From: Acidovorax sp. A1169
GTDB taxonomy: Bacteria > Pseudomonadota > Gammaproteobacteria > Burkholderiales > Burkholderiaceae_C
Direction of reading: 5' to 3'
NCBI RefSeq assembly: GCF_030704685.1
Contig: NZ_JAUZDX010000002.1
Coordinates: 310,001-374,000 of the forward strand
DNA length: 64,000 bases
Below the pieces are notes generated by a model. The model did no database searches. It was not told the DNA's origin and saw only the letters and a list, made by a program, of their open reading frames with translations. This document shows, in pieces, positions 1 through 7,978 of the stretch. Within the stretch, counting starts at the first letter, position 1; each line of letters opens with the position of its first letter. Position numbers and translations under genes: made by a program.

Positions 1-124
1 CAAGGGGGCTGTGAAGGGAGCGGTTTGAGGCGGGGTGAGGTGCCGGTGGGCAGTGCGGTTGCTGATACCCTGGCGGCACTGCCCCCGGGGGCTCGCGCAT
101 CACACCCAAGTCAGAAGGAATCAG

Positions 125-610
125 ATGGCCCGTATCTCCACCACGGTCCGGCGGCGCGTGGAACGCGGCGTGCGGCGCCGGGACAAAATTCTTGCCGACC
201 CCACTTACCGCGGCACACCCCGCCTCTACCGCTTCGATGCATCGCTGCGCATCGCCGGTATCGGCGAGCAACACGACGCCATGCAGCTTCGGACGGGCAT
301 CGAGCCCACCCGTGTTGTCCGCAAGGGCGAGCCATGGTTCGCCGGAAAGCGATGGCAAGAGGATCTGTGGCGCCTGGACTCGCCATTGGGTGGCGTGGCC
401 CCGCTAGACGCACACCTGCAATGGCTCTGGCAGACCATCGCTCCGCACCAGGACTATTTTCGACAGCTCATCGCGCTGTCATCCAGTGCCGAGCTGGTTC
501 TTGGGTGCTTCTCTGAAAGCCCGTATCCGTACCTCACGGTGGAGAGTGATTCCCTGCACCTTCTTCGGGAGTTGAACCTGGGGGTTTCCTTCAACTTCAC
601 GTGCGTGTAG
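125..610 (+). CDS. DUF4279 domain-containing protein
   Basis: A 161-residue protein. The ATG at 125 is chosen because an AAGGAA ribosome site lies just upstream; the open frame extends further 5' but only from a GTG without such a site. The order of features is that of DUF4279: a first beta strand around YRFDASLRI, the motif GIEPTRVVRKGE, a DLWRLDSPL segment, a helical middle with HLQWLWQTI, and a final strand ELVLGCFSES. The molecular function of DUF4279 is unknown. I recall members among small orphan and immunity-like genes, but nothing here proves that role. It heads a run of small accessory genes. Confidence 0.75.
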   Translation: MARISTTVRRRVERGVRRRDKILADPTYRGTPRLYRFDASLRIAGIGEQHDAMQLRTGIEPTRVVRKGEPWFAGKRWQEDLWRLDSPLGGVAPLDAHLQWLWQTIAPHQDYFRQLIALSSSAELVLGCFSESPYPYLTVESDSLHLLRELNLGVSFNFTCV

Positions 611-805
611 GCAGGGCGCAGGACCTGAGCGGCGTGGCGCAGCGCAGTGGGCAGGGCCTCACCCCAAAAGATCTGCGTGGAGCCCACCCTGGCCACTGCT
701 ACGATGACGGCTACAGCCCGGACGCGGGTATACAAGGGCCTCGCAAGGTTCTCCAGCCGACTGGCATGGGTAGCACTCTCTACAGAACGTCTGGCGTCAA
801 AAAAC

Positions 806-1237
806 ATGCACTCCTGGCACGACTTTCATATCACTGGCTACGCTGTCGATGGCAAACGCCGCGAGCTGGTCTTTGAACTGGAGTGGCCCTATGACCCAAG
901 CGCCGAACCAAAGCGGGCGAAGCTTGGGTTTTCCGGGGTCGAGTGCTACTTCCTGGAGCACGACCTGGGCGGTAACATCGTGTACTCGTTCGAAGAGCGG
1001 CCGCTGCGGGAGTTTTTGACGGAATGGACTGATCGCTTCGAGACCGAATACAAATGGGGCTGGCCCAAATTCTGGCGCCCGGTCCCTCATCCGAAGCGCC
1101 CAGTGGAAGTCGAACGAGAAGAATCGCTTCAAACGCTTTCTTCCATGCAGCTAAGGTGCATCGAGTTATCCAGCTCCTATGGATTGAGCGGGTGGATTCT
1201 GGCTGTGGGAAGCCACCATTCATCCATGGATGTCTGA
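806..1237 (+). CDS. hypothetical protein, orphan accessory gene
   Basis: A 143-residue protein with no family that I recognise. The ATG at 806 begins MHSWHDFHITGYAVDGK; the frame is open further upstream, but that stretch has no convincing start or protein character. The first 85 residues look like a real alpha/beta fold, alternating strands (RRELVFELEW, NIVYSFEERP) with a helix LREFLTEWTDRF. The tail after about residue 100 is less protein-like and may reflect a changed reading frame or a natural divergent end. It lies on the same strand as the DUF4279 gene and probably belongs to the same small-gene island. Confidence 0.5.
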   Translation: MHSWHDFHITGYAVDGKRRELVFELEWPYDPSAEPKRAKLGFSGVECYFLEHDLGGNIVYSFEERPLREFLTEWTDRFETEYKWGWPKFWRPVPHPKRPVEVEREESLQTLSSMQLRCIELSSSYGLSGWILAVGSHHSSMDV

Positions 1238-1336
1238 CCACGCACCGCGCCGGCTCGCATCTCACTTTCAAGAAATGGTCTATGGCGATTCAACGGCGAG
1301 TGTCTTCCGTGGCTGAGATGGGCCTTAAGCGAAGCT

Positions 1337-1579
1337 TCACGCCGAACCGAAGGCCCTGGCATGGGTGGCTTGCAGCCACGCCTTGTCCGGCTGCCCGTTG
1401 AAGCCCACCACGGCATCGACGCCGCACTGGGGGCAGATGGCCGTCTGGTCCTGGTTGTCGCCATCGCACCATTCCCTAATGGCGCCAGGCGCGAACGTCC
1501 CAAAGCAGTAGTAGCAAGCAGCCACCTCACTGCCGAGAAGCGCATCGCGGTGCAGCGACGATCCGCACGTTCTGCCCAT
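1337..1579 (-). CDS. small putative zinc-ribbon protein
   Basis: An 80-residue protein with two CxxC pairs, ACYYCFGTF and AICPQCGVDAV, separated by about 24 residues. This spacing could hold one zinc ion. The family resembles short conserved cytoplasmic proteins that carry a CYYC...CPxCGxD pattern. ATG 1579 is preferred; a TTG at 1645 would add 22 residues that are proline-rich and unlike the rest. No strong ribosome site is visible for either start. It is the last gene of a minus-strand series running from about 2,400 down to 1,337. Function unknown. Confidence 0.6.
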   Translation of the reverse strand: MGRTCGSSLHRDALLGSEVAACYYCFGTFAPGAIREWCDGDNQDQTAICPQCGVDAVVGFNGQPDKAWLQATHARAFGSA

Positions 1580-1641
1580 GGTGTCAACCAATCCAGATGG
1601 TGGTGGGCCGGGGCACAAGAGAGATCGTGGCCTGAAGTGCT

Positions 1642-1914
1642 TCAATGGTCATTTCTATTCGGGTGAGCACGTATTCGTGAACCGGATTTGGCGATGCGGT
1701 CGAGACCCAGTTCTGGAGGGTTCGCAATCATCGCAGACAGCGGGTATGTCATGTCGAGAGGGACGCCCGATGAAAACAGAGGGATCCATTGCGCGCCGAT
1801 TTTCTCTGCACCTTGCAGCCAAATTGCATTGACCACTTCCTCCGTCGACACCGGATGTGTTGATGCTGCGGTGGCGCCATCGATCTCACGCTCGACGATC
1901 AGCAATACGGGCAA
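1642..1914 (-). CDS. hypothetical protein with TTG start
   Basis: A 90-residue ORF read from TTG 1914. An AAGGAG ribosome site lies seven bases before this TTG, inside the 3' end of the preceding gene, and the two ORFs overlap by 16 bases. This supports translational coupling. The sequence begins MPVLLIVEREIDGATAAS and contains VSTEEVVNAIWLQGAEKIG and PLDMTYPLSAMIANPPELGL, which reads as plausible globular protein. No family recognised. It could also be the frame-shifted continuation of the upstream ORF. Confidence 0.4.
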   Translation of the reverse strand: MPVLLIVEREIDGATAASTHPVSTEEVVNAIWLQGAEKIGAQWIPLFSSGVPLDMTYPLSAMIANPPELGLDRIAKSGSRIRAHPNRNDH

Positions 1915-2174
1915 ACGAAAGCTCCTTCATTGTGGCGGCGTTGGCCAGTCAACTTCTTCCAATACCCACCAGAAGCTCTCTCTGGAAGCAGCACGATCCA
2001 GATAGACGAATCATCCAGACGCTGAAAGCAAGCAGCCTGGCCCATCTCGTTCGCTGGATGGGTGTGCCAGTCGGGCTCTTTGACCGAGATGATTTCTCCC
2101 GCTCGCAGTCCCGCTTGAATGGCCTCGTCATAGTTTTCAAAATCGCTCAACCTTTGAACATCTTTGGGGGTCAA
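1899..2174 (-). CDS. hypothetical protein, probably 3' part of an interrupted gene
   Basis: A 91-residue ORF that lacks an ATG; the first usable codon is TTG 2174. The frame is the same as that of the ORF at 2187-2381, and only one TGA codon plus four sense codons separate them. The text across the stop (LTGLAP, stop, HPAFLTPKDVQRLSDFENYD) reads smoothly. I therefore suspect one ancestral gene with a nonsense mutation. The product contains EIISVKEPDWHTHPANEMGQ and IWIVLLPERASGGYWKKL. It ends with a CPYC tail. No family recognised. Confidence 0.4.
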   Translation of the reverse strand: MTPKDVQRLSDFENYDEAIQAGLRAGEIISVKEPDWHTHPANEMGQAACFQRLDDSSIWIVLLPERASGGYWKKLTGQRRHNEGAFVCPYC

Positions 2175-2186
2175 AAAGGCAGGGTG

Positions 2187-2381
2187 TCATGGCGCGAGGC
2201 CCGTCAGCGTTTCCAAGCGGCGACGCATTGAGGCGTCGGACTGCTCCAGCCAGACGATGCATGACTCCGGATTCCCCTCGATGCCTGCGTTGGCCGCATC
2301 CACCAAGGGCACCGGAAGGTAGCAAAGCAGGTAAAGGCGTGCGGAAAGCCGTGGATGGCTGTCCTCGACAAAGAACGACAC
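2187..2381 (-). pseudogene. 5' part of an interrupted hypothetical gene
   Basis: A 64-residue ORF starting with GTG 2381 (VSFFVEDSHPRLSARLYLLC) and ending at TGA 2187-2189. It is in frame with the next ORF downstream. The start of the protein looks internal rather than N-terminal: the frame is open a little further upstream (ARLPVGW) but meets a stop after about 17 codons, very near the end of the neighbouring MFS gene at 2470. A gene truncated at its 5' end beside a recombination junction and then interrupted by a stop would fit. A genuine small protein is the alternative. Confidence 0.4.
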
Positions 2382-2469
2382 CCAGCCGACGGGGAGTCGC
2401 GCCGCCCCTTTACTTCGACAAAGTTATCACCTCAGATAGCCCTGGGCCAAACGCCAACTGGCACGCGCG

Positions 2470-3675
2470 CTACCGCATTGCCGATCGCCCCAGCCGCCCC
2501 ACCAACCCCGCACCCACTGCCGCGAACAGCGCCACCACCGCCCCCACCACCCCCACACTCCCAACCCCCCATAGCGGAATGCTCGCCCCGCCCAAGATAG
2601 CCCCCAGCGCAATGCCCCCATTGGCCGCCGACACGTTGATCGTCCCCGCCAGGGCCTGGGCCTTGGGGGCGGACTTCATCACGCGGATCTGGCAAACGGG
2701 GTAGAGCGCGGTGTTGGCCACGCCCCATACGGCCAGTGCCAGGACCAGCGCGGGGCGCGACGTGGCCAGCGCAACCGTGGCGGCCATGCCTATGGCCAGC
2801 AGGGCACTGAAGCCGGCCGTGGTGGCCAGGGGCTTGCGGTCGACCCACAGGCCGCCGAGCCAGTTGCCGGCCAGGCCCACTGCACCAAAGCCCATCAGCC
2901 ACCAGCCGACCTGGGCGGGGGGTACGTGGGCGATTTTCTCCAACACCTCCGCCAGGTAGGTGTAGCCGGTGAACATGGCGGTGAACACGGCGACGGACAG
3001 CAACACGTTGCCAATGAAGAACGGGTCTTTCAAAATCAGCGCCTTCTCGCCCAGCCGCACGCGCTTGCCTGGCGCCATGGTGGGCATCAACACCTGCAGC
3101 AGCACGGCCACCAGCAGGCACAGCGCTGCCAGCGCCCAGAAGGCGCCGCGCCAACCCAGGGTGGCCCCGGCCACGGTGCCCAGGGGTATGCCGAACAGCA
3201 TGGCGCCCGATATGCCCAGGTACACGGTGGATACGGCGCGGCCGGCGCGCGCGGGCCCGGCCAGTTGCGCTGCGGTTTCGCTGGCGGTGCCCCAGAACAC
3301 GGGCAGGGCCAGGGCGGGCACGATGCGGGCGATGGCCAGCGTCCACAGGTTGGGGGCCAGCGCGGCAACGGCGTTGGATGCGGCAAACAGCAGCAGCACG
3401 CCCAGGAAGAGGCGCTTGCGCTCCCAATGCGCGAGCCAGGCGGTGAGCACGGGGCCGAACAGCATCACCACCATGGCAAACAGCGTGACCAGCTGGCCTG
3501 CGGCAGACACCGAAACGTTCAGATCCGCAGCCAGCGCGGGCAGCAAGCCCACCATGAGGAACTCGGTGGTGACGATGACAAAGGCCGCGATGGCCAGGAT
3601 GATGGTGGAGGCGGTGCCGGTGCCGGTGGCGGCGGGGCTGGCGCTAACGGCTGCGGGGGGTGAAAGAGAAGACAT
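2470..3675 (-). CDS. MFS transporter, DHA1 (AraJ/PbuE-like) family
   Basis: A 401-residue inner-membrane protein with about twelve hydrophobic segments, the usual size for drug:H+ antiporter-1 transporters. The first helix carries AAFVIVTTEFLMVGLLPALAADL, typical of the AraJ/NepI/PbuE branch that exports sugars, nucleosides or drugs. Between helices 2 and 3 is a basic loop AHWERKRLFL, matching the conserved MFS loop. The ATG at 3675 has no obvious ribosome site. The gene diverges from the LysR regulator at 3798 across a 122-bp gap, so the regulator probably controls it. Substrate unknown. Confidence 0.85.
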   Translation of the reverse strand: MSSLSPPAAVSASPAATGTGTASTIILAIAAFVIVTTEFLMVGLLPALAADLNVSVSAAGQLVTLFAMVVMLFGPVLTAWLAHWERKRLFLGVLLLFAASNAVAALAPNLWTLAIARIVPALALPVFWGTASETAAQLAGPARAGRAVSTVYLGISGAMLFGIPLGTVAGATLGWRGAFWALAALCLLVAVLLQVLMPTMAPGKRVRLGEKALILKDPFFIGNVLLSVAVFTAMFTGYTYLAEVLEKIAHVPPAQVGWWLMGFGAVGLAGNWLGGLWVDRKPLATTAGFSALLAIGMAATVALATSRPALVLALAVWGVANTALYPVCQIRVMKSAPKAQALAGTINVSAANGGIALGAILGGASIPLWGVGSVGVVGAVVALFAAVGAGLVGRLGRSAMR

Positions 3676-3797
3676 GGAGACATTGATGGAAACTAATCCG
3701 GTCAGTCTATTGAAGAAATTGAATCTTATTGGCGATAATTTTTCCGGCGGTTATAGAATGAATTTCCTGAATCATGGGGTTGAAGGGAGGGTGACCA

Positions 3798-4706
3798 ATG
3801 CAATCGGTAGAGCGGCTCAAGGGCATCGATGTGTTCGTGGCCGCGGCGGCGGCGGGCAGCTTTACGGCGGCGGCAGAGCGGCTGAGCCTGACGAGCTCGG
3901 CCGTGGGCAAATCCATTGCGCGGCTGGAGGCGCGGCTGGGCACGCGCCTGTTCGAGCGCACCACCCGGCGCCTGCGGCTGACGGACGCGGGGGCGGCCTT
4001 CCACCGCATCTGCGTGCGGGTGCTTGAAGAACTGGAGTCGGCCGAGCGTGTGCTGGCGGCCGACGCGGCGGAGCCGTCGGGCCGGTTGCGGGTGGACCTG
4101 CCCGCCACCTTTGGCCGGCTCAAAGTGATGCCGCTGCTGCTGCAGTTCGTCAGCCAGCATGCGGCGGTGCAGCCCTATGTGTCGTTCACCGACCGTTTCG
4201 TCGACGTGGTGGACGACGGCATCGACGTGGCCGTGCGCATCGGCGGCGCAGACACTTGGCCCGCCAACCTGGGCCACCGGTTTCTGGGCACCGAGCGGCT
4301 GGTGTTCTGCGCATCGCCGGCGTACCTGGGCCTGCGCGGCGTGCCCGAGTCGCTGGACGACCTGGCCGGCCACGACGCAGTGGCCTATGGCCGGGCAGAC
4401 GGCAGCGTGAGCCCGTGGCGCACAGGCGGTGCAGACGCACCCGCAGAGCGCCGCATGGTGGAGAGCCGCCTGGTGGTAGGCGATGGCGAATCGCAGCTCG
4501 ACGCCGTGGTGGCCGGCCTGGGCATTGCGCCGCTGGCCACCTGGCTAGCGGATGGTCACCTGGCTGCCGGGCGCCTGGTGCCGATACTGCCGCAGCTGGA
4601 TGCGGACGGGTTGCCGCTGCACATCGTGTGGCCGCTCAGCAAGCAGCTGCTGCCCAAGGTGGATCGGCTGGTGGACCACCTGGCAAGGCACCTGCAGATT
4701 AGATAG
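3798..4706 (+). CDS. LysR-family transcriptional regulator
   Basis: A 302-residue regulator. The N-terminal winged helix-turn-helix covers about residues 6-65 (FVAAAAAGSFTAAAERLSL, AVGKSIARLEARLGTRLFER, TTRRLRLTDAG), followed by the periplasmic-binding-like effector domain. A GGAGGG ribosome site precedes ATG 3798. It diverges from the MFS exporter, the classic arrangement in which a LysR protein controls its neighbour from the shared gap. The effector is not predictable from sequence. Confidence 0.9.
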   Translation: MQSVERLKGIDVFVAAAAAGSFTAAAERLSLTSSAVGKSIARLEARLGTRLFERTTRRLRLTDAGAAFHRICVRVLEELESAERVLAADAAEPSGRLRVDLPATFGRLKVMPLLLQFVSQHAAVQPYVSFTDRFVDVVDDGIDVAVRIGGADTWPANLGHRFLGTERLVFCASPAYLGLRGVPESLDDLAGHDAVAYGRADGSVSPWRTGGADAPAERRMVESRLVVGDGESQLDAVVAGLGIAPLATWLADGHLAAGRLVPILPQLDADGLPLHIVWPLSKQLLPKVDRLVDHLARHLQIR

Positions 4707-4838
4707 GGGCAGGGCGGCCGGGGCCTGTCATCGCCTGCGCCTGGCAGGCGGGGGAGGAGCAGAGTTGGCGCAAGGAGCGCCAGTAGCAACGGGTCAGCCG
4801 ATCGCGTCAGCCGCGGGCGCCGTGCCGCCCACGCCCCC

Positions 4839-6026
4839 TTACTTCGACAACAACCGCATCGTCTCTTCCAACCCCTTCAACGACAACGGAAACATCCGAT
4901 TCCCGATCAGCTGCTGCACGATGCTGATGCTCTGGCGGTACTGCCACACGCCCTGGGGCTCGGGGTTGATCCAGGCGAACTTGGGGAAGGCGTGGGTCAG
5001 GCGCTGGATCCACTCGGCGCCGGGTTCTTCGTTGTTGTATTCCACGCTGCCGCCGGGCTGCAAAATCTCATAGGGGCTCATGGTCGCGTCGCCCACGAAG
5101 ATGAGTTTGTAGTCCTTGTTGTACTTGCGGATGATGTCCCAGGTGGGGAATTTCTCGGCAAAGCGGCGGCGGTTGTTCTTCCACATGAAGTCGTACACGC
5201 AGTTGTGGAAGTAATAAAACTCCAGGTGCTTGAACTCGGTCTTCACGGCGCTGAAGAGTTCTTCCACGCGCTGGATGTGCTCGTCCATGGTGCCGCCCAC
5301 GTCCATCAGCAGCAGCACCTTCACGTTGTTGTGGCGCTCTGGCACCATTTTGATGTCCAGGTAGCCGGCGTTGGCCGCGGTGCTGCGAATGGTGTCGGGC
5401 AGGTCCAGCTCCAGGTCGTTGCCCTCGCGCGCAAACTTGCGCAGGCGGCGCAGCGCCACCTTGATGTTGCGCGTGCCCAGCTCCTGCTGGTCGTCGTAGT
5501 CCTTGTAGGCGCGCTGCTCCCACACCTTCACGGCGCTCTTGTTCTTGCCGGCGCCGCCTATGCGCACGCCCTGCGGGTTGTAGCCGCCGTGGCCAAAGGG
5601 GCTGGTGCCGCCGGTGCCGATCCACTTGCTGCCGCCCTCGTGGCGCTCTTTCTGCTCTTCGAGGCGCTTTTTCAGCGTCTCCATCAGCTCGTCCCAGCCC
5701 ATCTTTTCGATGGCGGCCTTTTGCTCGGGGGTCAGCTCGTTCTCCAGGATCTTGCGCAGCCAGTCGGCCGGCACTTCCTTGGTGAAGTCGGCCAGCATCT
5801 CCACGCCCTTGAAGTAGGCGCCGAAGGCCCGGTCGAACTTGTCGTAGTGCTTTTCGTCCTTGACCAGGGTCAGGCGCGAGAGGTTGTAGAAATCGTCCAG
5901 GCTCCACGAGTCGTCGGAGCGGGGGCCCACCACGCCGGCCTCCAGCGCCTCCAGCAGGGTGAGGTATTCCTTGACCGACACGGGCAGCTTGGCCGCGCGC
6001 AGGGTGTAGAAAAAGTCGATGAGCAT
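4839..6026 (-). CDS. VWA domain-containing (CoxE-like) protein
   Basis: A 395-residue cytosolic protein. Residues 1-130 form a helical region with LPVSVKEYLTLLEAL; a linker rich in glycine follows (about 131-160). The von Willebrand A domain starts near residue 234 with VKVLLLMDVGGTMDEHI. The metal-site motif is D242-V-G-G-T246, so the first serine of the usual DxSxS is glycine. Its partner is the MoxR ATPase at 7015 in the same minus-strand operon; MoxR/VWA pairs act as chaperones that mature metalloenzymes or complexes. GAGGAGG precedes ATG 6026. The client protein is not evident. Confidence 0.85.
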   Translation of the reverse strand: MLIDFFYTLRAAKLPVSVKEYLTLLEALEAGVVGPRSDDSWSLDDFYNLSRLTLVKDEKHYDKFDRAFGAYFKGVEMLADFTKEVPADWLRKILENELTPEQKAAIEKMGWDELMETLKKRLEEQKERHEGGSKWIGTGGTSPFGHGGYNPQGVRIGGAGKNKSAVKVWEQRAYKDYDDQQELGTRNIKVALRRLRKFAREGNDLELDLPDTIRSTAANAGYLDIKMVPERHNNVKVLLLMDVGGTMDEHIQRVEELFSAVKTEFKHLEFYYFHNCVYDFMWKNNRRRFAEKFPTWDIIRKYNKDYKLIFVGDATMSPYEILQPGGSVEYNNEEPGAEWIQRLTHAFPKFAWINPEPQGVWQYRQSISIVQQLIGNRMFPLSLKGLEETMRLLSK

Positions 6027-6054
6027 GGTGGGGTGCCTCCTCGGTCAGGCAGAT

Positions 6055-6660
6055 TCAGGCGGTTGCATCGCGCCGGGCGCGCAGGTACAGCAACTGGGCG
6101 CGGGCCTCGGGCCACTCGCCGGCGCGCATGCTGTACATCACCGTGTCGCGGATGGTGCCGTCGCGGCGCAGCGCGTGGCCGCGGATCACGCCGTCCTTGT
6201 GCGCGCCCAGGCGCTCGATGGCGCGCTGCGATGCGAAGTTGTAGTTGTCGGTGCGCCAGCCCACCACGTTGCAGCCCAGCGTGTCGAAGGCGTGGCCCAG
6301 CATCAGGAGCTTGCAGGTGGTGTTGACGTGGCTGCGCTGCACACTCTGGCGGTACCAGGTGTAGCCGATCTCCACGCGCTTCACGGCGGGCAGTATGTCG
6401 TGGTAGCTGGTGCTGCCCAGCACGGTGCCGCTGGCCTCGTCGACCACGGCAAACGCAAAGCGGTCGCGCGTGGCCAGGGCAGTCTCGATGTAGGCGCGCG
6501 TGTCCTGCGGCTCGGGCACCGAGGTCACGCGCAGGGTCCACAGCTGGCCGTCGGCCGCAGCGGCTTGCAGGCCGGCTTCATGGTGCAGGGCCAGGGGCTC
6601 CAGGCGCAGGCCCTGGTCGCGCAGGGTGACGGGTTGCACGAACGTCGACGACGGCTGCAT
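6055..6660 (-). CDS. GNAT family N-acetyltransferase (RimJ/RimL-like)
   Basis: About 201 residues, with the RimJ/RimL layout: an opening VTLRDQGLRLEPLALHH, a DRFAFAVVDEASGTVLGSTSYHDI strand pair, EIGYTWYRQSVQRSHVNTTCKLLMLGHAFD, in which the acetyl-CoA binding helix lies, and the DNYNFASQRAIERLGAHKDG helix typical of the family. Two ATG codons are possible. The one at 6669 overlaps the preceding stop as ATGA, but its AAGGA site would touch the codon; 6660 leaves a proper nine-base spacing and is preferred. It sits between moxR and the VWA gene, so it is probably co-transcribed with them. Substrate unknown. Confidence 0.85.
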   Translation of the reverse strand: MQPSSTFVQPVTLRDQGLRLEPLALHHEAGLQAAAADGQLWTLRVTSVPEPQDTRAYIETALATRDRFAFAVVDEASGTVLGSTSYHDILPAVKRVEIGYTWYRQSVQRSHVNTTCKLLMLGHAFDTLGCNVVGWRTDNYNFASQRAIERLGAHKDGVIRGHALRRDGTIRDTVMYSMRAGEWPEARAQLLYLRARRDATA

Positions 6661-6665
6661 GCGGT

Positions 6666-6926
6666 TCATTCCTTGGGGAGTTGTGCTGCTGCAGTTGCTG
6701 CCTGCTTTTGCCGGCGCTGCAGTTGCCAGCGCCGTGCGGCGTGCAGGCCCAGGCCGCCGCCCACGCTCACCAGGGCAATGCCGCCCAGCGTGGTGGCGCC
6801 GTAGCCGGGCGCAAAGATGTCCAGGCCCATCCACTGGCCCAGCCAGAAGCCGGCCAGCGCGCCGCCGAGAAAGCCGATGGCGTCGGCTACGCCGTCGATC
6901 AGCGAGGGGGTGTTTGCTTGGGTCAT
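6666..6926 (-). CDS. small inner-membrane protein
   Basis: An 86-residue protein with two hydrophobic stretches, IGFLGGALAGFWLGQWMGL and TTLGGIALVSVGGGLGLHAA, and a basic glutamine-rich tail. The ATG at 6926 (MTQANTPSLIDGVAD) is preferred over an upstream open frame that is arginine-rich and unlikely to be translated. Its stop overlaps the possible ATG of the GNAT gene. No family recognised; it lies within the MoxR/VWA operon. Confidence 0.6.
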   Translation of the reverse strand: MTQANTPSLIDGVADAIGFLGGALAGFWLGQWMGLDIFAPGYGATTLGGIALVSVGGGLGLHAARRWQLQRRQKQAATAAAQLPKE

Positions 6927-6966
6927 GGGTGGGTGAGTGGTTCGTGTGGAGATCAGCGGTACGGCC

Positions 6967-7003
6967 CGCCGCCGCGCCGCCTCATGGCGGCGGAGCGCGG
7001 CGG
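6967..7003. other. strong GC-rich hairpin between moxR and the next gene
   Basis: Arms CCGCCGCG + CGCCGCC and GGCGGCG + CGCGGCGG pair over 15 bp around a TCAT loop, with only a three-base bulge (gag). It lies 12 bases beyond the moxR stop and about 40 bases before the next start. No run of T follows on either strand, so it is not a classical terminator. It may protect the 3' end of moxR mRNA or lower expression of the genes behind it. Confidence 0.5.
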
Positions 7004-7014
7004 TCAACGATTCC

Positions 7015-7869
7015 TCAGCGGTTCCTCTGGTTCATGAACACCAGCTTTTCGAACAGGCTCACGTCCTGCTCGTTCTTGAGCAGCGCGCCCACCAGCGGGG
7101 GCACGGCCACCTTGTTGTCGGCGCTTTGCAGGGCAGAGAGCGGAATGTCTTCGGCCACCAGCAGCTTGAGCCAGTCGAGCAGCTCGCTGGTGGAGGGCTT
7201 CTTTTTCAGGCCCGGCAGGTTGCGCACGTCGTAGAAGGTCTTCATCGCCACGCTGAGCAGGTCGGCCTTGAGCGTGGGGAAGTGCACCGCCACGATCTGG
7301 CGCATGGTGTCGGCTTCAGGGAACTTGATGAAGTGAAAGAAGCAGCGGCGCAAAAAGGCGTCGGGCAGCTCTTTCTCGTTGTTGGAGGTGATGAACACCA
7401 GCGGGCGATGCTTGGCCTTGATGAGCTCGCGCGTCTCGTAGCAGTAGAACTCCATGCGGTCGATTTCGCGCAGCAGGTCGTTCGGGAACTCAATGTCGGC
7501 CTTGTCGATCTCGTCGATCAAGAGCGCCACGGGTCGGTCGGCCGTGAAGGCCTGCCACAGCACGCCCTGGATGATGTAGTTGCGGATGTCCTTCACGCGC
7601 TGGCTGCTGTCGCCATCGTTGAGCTGGCTGTCGCGCAGGCGGCTCACCGCGTCGTACTCGTACAGGCCCTGCTGCGCCTTGGTGGTGGACTTGATGTGCC
7701 ATTGCAGCAGCGGCATGCCCAGCGCCTGGGCCACTTCCTCGGCCAGCATGGTCTTGCCGGTGCCCGGCTCGCCCTTGATGAGCAGCGGGCGTTGCAGGGT
7801 GATGGCGGCGTTCACGGCCAGCATCAGGTCTTGGGTCGCAACGTAGTTCTGGGAACCTTGGAATTTCAT
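7015..7869 (-). CDS. MoxR-family AAA+ ATPase
   Basis: A 284-residue ATPase. Walker A is GEPGTGKT near residue 33, Walker B is ALLIDEIDKAD near residue 115, sensor 1 lies in PLVFITSNNEKELPDAFLRRC, which also holds the arginine finger region. The size and the motif RPLLIKGEPGTGKTMLAEEVA are those of MoxR proteins, which work with VWA proteins such as the one at 4839-6026 to remodel client complexes. It is the first gene of the minus-strand operon; the divergent cytochrome c gene starts 109 bp away. Confidence 0.92.
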   Translation of the reverse strand: MKFQGSQNYVATQDLMLAVNAAITLQRPLLIKGEPGTGKTMLAEEVAQALGMPLLQWHIKSTTKAQQGLYEYDAVSRLRDSQLNDGDSSQRVKDIRNYIIQGVLWQAFTADRPVALLIDEIDKADIEFPNDLLREIDRMEFYCYETRELIKAKHRPLVFITSNNEKELPDAFLRRCFFHFIKFPEADTMRQIVAVHFPTLKADLLSVAMKTFYDVRNLPGLKKKPSTSELLDWLKLLVAEDIPLSALQSADNKVAVPPLVGALLKNEQDVSLFEKLVFMNQRNR

Positions 7870-7918
7870 GGCAGGGAAAACACCGGATCGTTGATGAATG
7901 GGCTTGACAGGCGCTGGC

Positions 7919-7924
7919 TATAAT
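7919..7924 (+). promoter_or_regulatory. putative -10 element of the cytochrome c gene
   Basis: A perfect TATAAT lies 54 bases before the cytochrome c ATG. A TG two bases upstream gives a near extended -10. The TTGACA at 7904 is too close (9-bp spacer) to be its -35, so any -35 must be the weak sequence near 7896. Confidence 0.45.
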
Positions 7925-7978
7925 TGCCCGGTTAAGCAGAGCCCTCAGGCTGAACTTCCACGAGATTGTGCGCGCAAA

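Noticed and set aside
2400..2425. TTGTCGAAGTAA shared with the end of the VWA gene (about 4839-4850) as a sign of a duplicated gene tail
   Set aside because: The identity is about a dozen bases and the flanks do not align; chance is likely.
4732..4750. Hairpin CGCCTGC/GCAGGCG after the LysR gene as a terminator
   Set aside because: Short stem and no T run; not enough to call.
7904..7924. TTGACA plus TATAAT as a full sigma-70 promoter
   Set aside because: The spacer is only 9 bp, far from the 16-18 bp needed; only the -10 element was kept.
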